From the NCBI GenBank assembly GCA_905480085.1, contig CAJQPD010000376.1, forward strand, positions 1 to 8,219: a stretch of 8,219 nt of DNA. Direction: 5' to 3'. The number at the start of each line of letters is the position of its first letter. Positions within the stretch are counted from its first letter, which is position 1. Below, one piece after another: positions 6,318 through 8,219 of this stretch. The position numbers and the translations under genes are program-made. Source of the stretch: an uncultured Acidimicrobiia bacterium. Lineage in GTDB: Bacteria; Actinomycetota; Acidimicrobiia; Spongiisociales; JAENVV01. Below the pieces are notes generated by a model that saw only the letters and a list, made by a program, of their open reading frames with translations, made no database searches and had not been told where the DNA came from.

Positions 6318-6830
6318 ATGTTCACTCTTGAGGTTCCGTGGTGGGAGATAGCTGCGAGAGCCGGCCTCGTCTATGTCGTGGTGTTGGTCGGGCTGCGGCT
6401 GGGCGGAAAGCGCGAACTGGGCCAGATGAGCCCCGCCGACCTGGTCGTCATCTTGTTGATCGCCAACGCAGTCCAAAATGCGATGGTGGGGCCAGACGTA
6501 TCGGTATCGGGTGGTCTTATCGCAGCCAGTGTTCTGCTGGGAGCGAATGCGGTCCTTGGTCGGTTCGAGCATCGGCTCCCGTGGCTGCGTCGAATCTCCG
6601 AGGGTGAGCCGGTGGTTCTGATCAGCGACGGTGCCATCGTGGCTCGCCAGATGGCTCGCGAAGGCATCGAGCCATCTGAGCTCGAGCAGGCGGCTTGTGA
6701 GCATGGCCTGGCCGGGTTGGACGAAGTCAAACAGGCCGTCCTGGAAGTCGACGGGACGATCAGTATCGTTCCACAATCATCCAGGACGATTCGAACGAAG
6801 CGGCGGGTCGGCACAAGGCGACAAACCTGA
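6318..6830 (+). CDS. DUF421 (YetF-like) membrane protein
   Basis: A 170-residue protein of the DUF421/YetF family. Three hydrophobic segments are seen at about 11-29, 41-57 and 65-81. The first loop carries the signature GGKRELGQMSPADLVVILLI followed by ANAVQN. The cytoplasmic C-terminal domain shows GEPVVLISDGAIVARQMARE, then GIEPSELEQA, and ends with LDEVKQAVLEVDGTISIVPQ, all typical. The C-terminus is short and very basic. The start is not secure. The frame runs up to a TTG at 6267, but family proteins begin close to the first helix, which favours the ATG at 6318. A GGAGG (6313-6317) abuts that ATG directly, too close for normal use, so translation may rely on AGGA at 6304-6307 or be leaderless. 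Family members in Bacillus are linked to spore or envelope physiology, but no molecular function is established. Confidence 0.87.
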   Translation: MFTLEVPWWEIAARAGLVYVVVLVGLRLGGKRELGQMSPADLVVILLIANAVQNAMVGPDVSVSGGLIAASVLLGANAVLGRFEHRLPWLRRISEGEPVVLISDGAIVARQMAREGIEPSELEQAACEHGLAGLDEVKQAVLEVDGTISIVPQSSRTIRTKRRVGTRRQT

Positions 6831-6862
6831 TTGCCGCGGCGGGTTGGATCTGCAGGTCGTAC

Positions 6863-6895
6863 ATAGGGAATATCCGCCAAATACTGCGTCCCTAT
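6863..6895. promoter_or_regulatory. Inverted repeat upstream of the HU promoter
   Basis: ATAGGGA (6863-6869) and TCCCTAT (6889-6895) are exact inverted copies separated by 19 bases, so the half-sites lie 26 bases apart centre to centre, between two and three helical turns. They sit directly upstream of the extended -10 of the HU gene, where a regulator could act. The repeat could also be chance. Confidence 0.35.
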
Positions 6896-6904
6896 TGCTA
6901 TTTT
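6896..6904 (+). promoter_or_regulatory. Extended -10 promoter for the HU gene
   Basis: TG-C-TATTTT reads as an extended -10 element (TGn followed by TATTTT at 6899-6904). This would start transcription near 6911 and leave a leader of about 53 bases before the ATG at 6964. No clear -35 is seen, which is acceptable for an extended -10. Confidence 0.45.
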
Positions 6905-6963
6905 GTTTGTTTACAGAGACAGCGAAGCGCTGGAAGCGACTGTCAATTCCCGTAGGAGGGCGT

Positions 6964-7257
6964 ATGAACAAGACAGAGATGGCAGCCAAACTTGCCAAGA
7001 AGGCCGAAATCACGCAGGCCAAAGCCGCAGAGATTATCGATATCATCTTCAGCTCGGAGCCAGGCAACGGCATTATCGCCGTTGAATTGGACGCCGGGCG
7101 CAAGGTATCGATCTCCGGCTTCGGCGGTTTTGAAACCCGTCGCCGCAAGGCACGGACCGGCCGCAACCCGCAGACTGGAGCTCCGATTGAGATCGCCGCT
7201 ACCACGTATGCAGCCTTCAAGCCTGCCAAGGGCCTCAAGGATCGCGTCGCCCAGTAA
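6964..7257 (+). CDS. HU family DNA-binding protein
   Basis: A 97-residue histone-like nucleoid protein that binds and bends DNA as a dimer. The N-terminal helices read MNKTEMAAKLAKKAEITQAK then AAEIIDIIF. The signature and DNA-embracing arm are intact: GFGGFETRRRKARTGRNPQT at 52-71, then GAPIEIAA, with the conserved RNP at the arm tip and the end helix KPAKGLKD. It is about seven residues longer than a typical 90-residue HU. The extra residues lie mainly around SSEPGNGIIAVEL at 30-42, between the helical part and the beta saddle. It has no long basic Lys/Ala-rich tail of the mycobacterial type. AGGAGG (6954-6959) lies four bases before the ATG, an excellent site that predicts high expression, as expected for HU. 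A strong terminator follows at 7278-7311, so it is probably transcribed alone. Confidence 0.96.
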   Translation: MNKTEMAAKLAKKAEITQAKAAEIIDIIFSSEPGNGIIAVELDAGRKVSISGFGGFETRRRKARTGRNPQTGAPIEIAATTYAAFKPAKGLKDRVAQ

Positions 7258-7277
7258 CTACGGGTAAACGTTAATAC

Positions 7278-7311
7278 AAAATGGGCCTCACCTCCGGGTG
7301 AGGTTCATTTT
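7278..7311. terminator. Bidirectional terminator between HU and the convergent membrane gene
   Basis: A 15-bp stem with two G-T wobbles pairs AAAATGGGCCTCACC (7278-7292) with GGTGAGGTTCATTTT (7297-7311) around the loop TCCG. The right arm ends in TTTT and is followed by the T-rich GTTTGGTTT. On the opposite strand the same arm also ends in TTTT, so it can serve both HU and the minus-strand gene ending at 7387. Confidence 0.88.
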
Positions 7312-7386
7312 GTTTGGTTTGAGTAAACCGGGCCTACGCCCATGGATAGTGGGTTTTTGCCATCGGCCCGAGCTGGGTCTGGCGGC

Positions 7387-7836
7387 CTAGTCCTGTCGGG
7401 CAGGACGCTGCCAGATGAAGAAGTTGGCCACGCCTCCGACGATCAGCGCGACAAGGAGAGGCACCGTCAGGAGTGATGCACCGGGGTTCAAGGCGTAGAT
7501 CCAGGCGGCCACGATGGCGGTAAGTGTCCAGCCGACACACAGAACGGTGAAGGCCGTCCGGGCGTCTTGGCGGAGCACCAGCAGGTACGCCCACGTCGCA
7601 GCGATGGCCGGGACGACGATGGCAACGGCGAGGAGCAGTTCCTTGTCCGCTCCGGCCAAAGTAGCGGCCAACCCGAACAGCCAGAGGACGGAGAACCAGA
7701 CGAGTTTGCTGATCATTGCCGACGGTAGGGCGACTGGTTGTTCGGTGATCCACACCTCTAGTGGCCCGCGCAGTGGCAGATAGCCGATGACTGCAAACAG
7801 AGCAGGAATGAATGCGAGCGCTACGGCGATGTTCAT
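7387..7836 (-). CDS. Hypothetical small integral membrane protein
   Basis: A 149-residue protein made almost entirely of hydrophobic segments, at about 3-22, 43-61, 66-88, 95-116 and 121-142, so five membrane helices are likely. The first segment may be read as a signal anchor. Loops are short; the C-terminus (WQRPARQD) is polar and short. I recognise no family motif or catalytic residue. The ATG at 7836 is preceded by GGAAG three bases upstream and by TAAGAT eight bases upstream (minus strand), so the transcript may be leaderless or nearly so. It is divergent from the Nif3-like gene, with only 60 bases between the starts and a palindrome in the middle, which suggests shared control. It ends toward the HU terminator. 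Function is unknown. Confidence 0.7.
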   Translation of the reverse strand: MNIAVALAFIPALFAVIGYLPLRGPLEVWITEQPVALPSAMISKLVWFSVLWLFGLAATLAGADKELLLAVAIVVPAIAATWAYLLVLRQDARTAFTVLCVGWTLTAIVAAWIYALNPGASLLTVPLLVALIVGGVANFFIWQRPARQD

Positions 7837-7844
7837 ATTCTTCC

Positions 7845-7850
7845 ATCTTA
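7845..7850 (-). promoter_or_regulatory. Leaderless -10 box for the membrane protein gene
   Basis: On the minus strand TAAGAT matches TAnnnT and ends eight bases before the ATG at 7836. This is the geometry of a leaderless actinobacterial promoter. No strong -35 is seen. Confidence 0.45.
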
Positions 7851-7865
7851 CCGGTGACTAGTTCT

Positions 7866-7880
7866 GGGCCTGGCAGGCCC
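7866..7880. promoter_or_regulatory. 15-bp palindrome between divergent promoters
   Basis: GGGCCTG and CAGGCCC are exact inverted arms around a single G at 7873. The site is four bases from the plus-strand -10 (7884) and 16 bases from the minus-strand -10 (7850), so it covers the -35 zone of both divergent genes and is a natural position for a shared operator. Confidence 0.5.
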
Positions 7881-7883
7881 CGC

Positions 7884-7889
7884 TAGGAT
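7884..7889 (+). promoter_or_regulatory. Leaderless -10 box for the Nif3-like gene
   Basis: TAGGAT fits TAnnnT and ends seven bases before the ATG at 7897, so transcription would begin at or next to the start codon. The AGGA inside it could instead act as a weak ribosome binding site. Confidence 0.5.
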
Positions 7890-7896
7890 CGTTCCC

Positions 7897-8219
7897 ATGA
7901 CCACCCTGGCCGCGCTGGCGGGCGCCATCGATGACCGAATTTCATTCGCAGATGCCGCCGCTTGGGATCGGGTCGGTATTCAGTTCGGCGACCTCTATGC
8001 CCAGACCGGACTCGTCGGAGTATGCCACGAAGTCAACGAGGCGGTCATGAAAACCGTACTTCAGGATGGAGTGCGAACCCTCGTTACCTATCACCCGCTC
8101 CTGTTCGAGCCGGCGACTGCTCTGATCGCTGGTTCATCGGCTCACGGGCGGACCTATCGGCTGATACGTGATGGGGTGGCTCTTATTTCAGTACATACCG
8201 CGTTCGACGTCGCCGAGGG
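7897..8219 (+). CDS. Nif3-like dinuclear metal centre protein, N-terminal part
   Basis: This is the first 107 codons of a Nif3/YbgI/DUF34 family protein, whose members form hexameric toroids with a two-metal site and are often annotated as GTP cyclohydrolase 1 type 2 homologues. The start ATGACCACC leads into WDRVGIQFGD (23-32), the family WDNxGLQxGD motif. TLVTYHPLLF (61-70) corresponds to the usual THHPLLF, and VHTAFDVAEG (99-108) to HTxLDxAxGG, with Asp104 as a metal ligand. Two sites differ from the norm. The first His of the HHP pair is Tyr65. In the strand normally reading VALDxT the protein has VCHEVN, with Glu45 in place of Asp. The C-terminal half, with the remaining His and Glu ligands, lies beyond the window. 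The ATG at 7897 fits the family N-terminus and a leaderless promoter. It may be a divergent paralogue; family function is still debated. Confidence 0.88.
   Translation, partial: MTTLAALAGAIDDRISFADAAAWDRVGIQFGDLYAQTGLVGVCHEVNEAVMKTVLQDGVRTLVTYHPLLFEPATALIAGSSAHGRTYRLIRDGVALISVHTAFDVAE

Noticed and set aside
6631..6963. Upstream extension of the HU reading frame
   Set aside because: The extension lies out of frame inside the DUF421 gene; the ATG at 6964 has an excellent AGGAGG and gives the normal HU N-terminus.

Overview
The window looks like chromosomal DNA of an actinomycete (Actinomycetota). The base composition is moderately GC-rich and several promoters look leaderless (TAnnnT seven or eight bases before the ATG). 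The gene content also fits: a FTDLEGST-type class III cyclase, DUF4242 and DUF4386 proteins, HU with an insertion before its DNA-binding arm, and a PPC-type secreted protein. The class Acidimicrobiia is a reasonable guess but cannot be proved from this sequence. No insertion sequence, CRISPR array, phage gene or toxin-antitoxin pair was seen, and the gene order reads as ordinary housekeeping and accessory chromosome.

Layout. Bases 1-541 (minus) hold the N-terminal part of a sigma-70 family factor that appears to change frame about 165 codons in, close to the window edge. A complete tRNA-Val(TAC) with encoded CCA follows on the plus strand (652-727). Downstream is a non-coding stretch with a roughly 10-11 bp periodic CCGGAC motif. 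Bases 1029-1838 (minus) encode a DUF4242 (nickel-binding-type) domain fused to a complete class III adenylate cyclase domain. Bases 2039-2773 (minus) encode a six-helix DUF4386 membrane protein. A 498-bp gap carries a -10-like box and a perfect 18-bp palindrome ahead of 3272-5017 (plus). That gene encodes a secreted protein with a PPC-like domain and two copies of an unrecognised domain of about 190 residues, and it ends at a strong hairpin.

Further right, a 199-residue protein with a C-terminal helix-turn-helix (5286-5885, plus) converges on a small dimeric alpha/beta barrel protein (5895-6191, minus). The latter diverges from a DUF421 (YetF-like) membrane protein (6318-6830, plus). Next come a histone-like HU gene (6964-7257, plus) and a bidirectional terminator that it shares with a five-helix membrane protein (7387-7836, minus). 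Finally a Nif3-like dinuclear-metal protein starts at 7897 and runs off the window. It is divergent from the membrane protein, and a 60-bp intergenic region between them contains a 15-bp palindrome flanked by two apparent leaderless promoters.

Most genes appear to be single transcription units, not parts of one pathway. The most notable items are the metal-domain/cyclase fusion, the duplicated-domain secreted protein under a palindromic operator, the apparent sigma factor frameshift, and the altered metal motif of the Nif3-like protein. I did not find a convincing multi-gene novel system.
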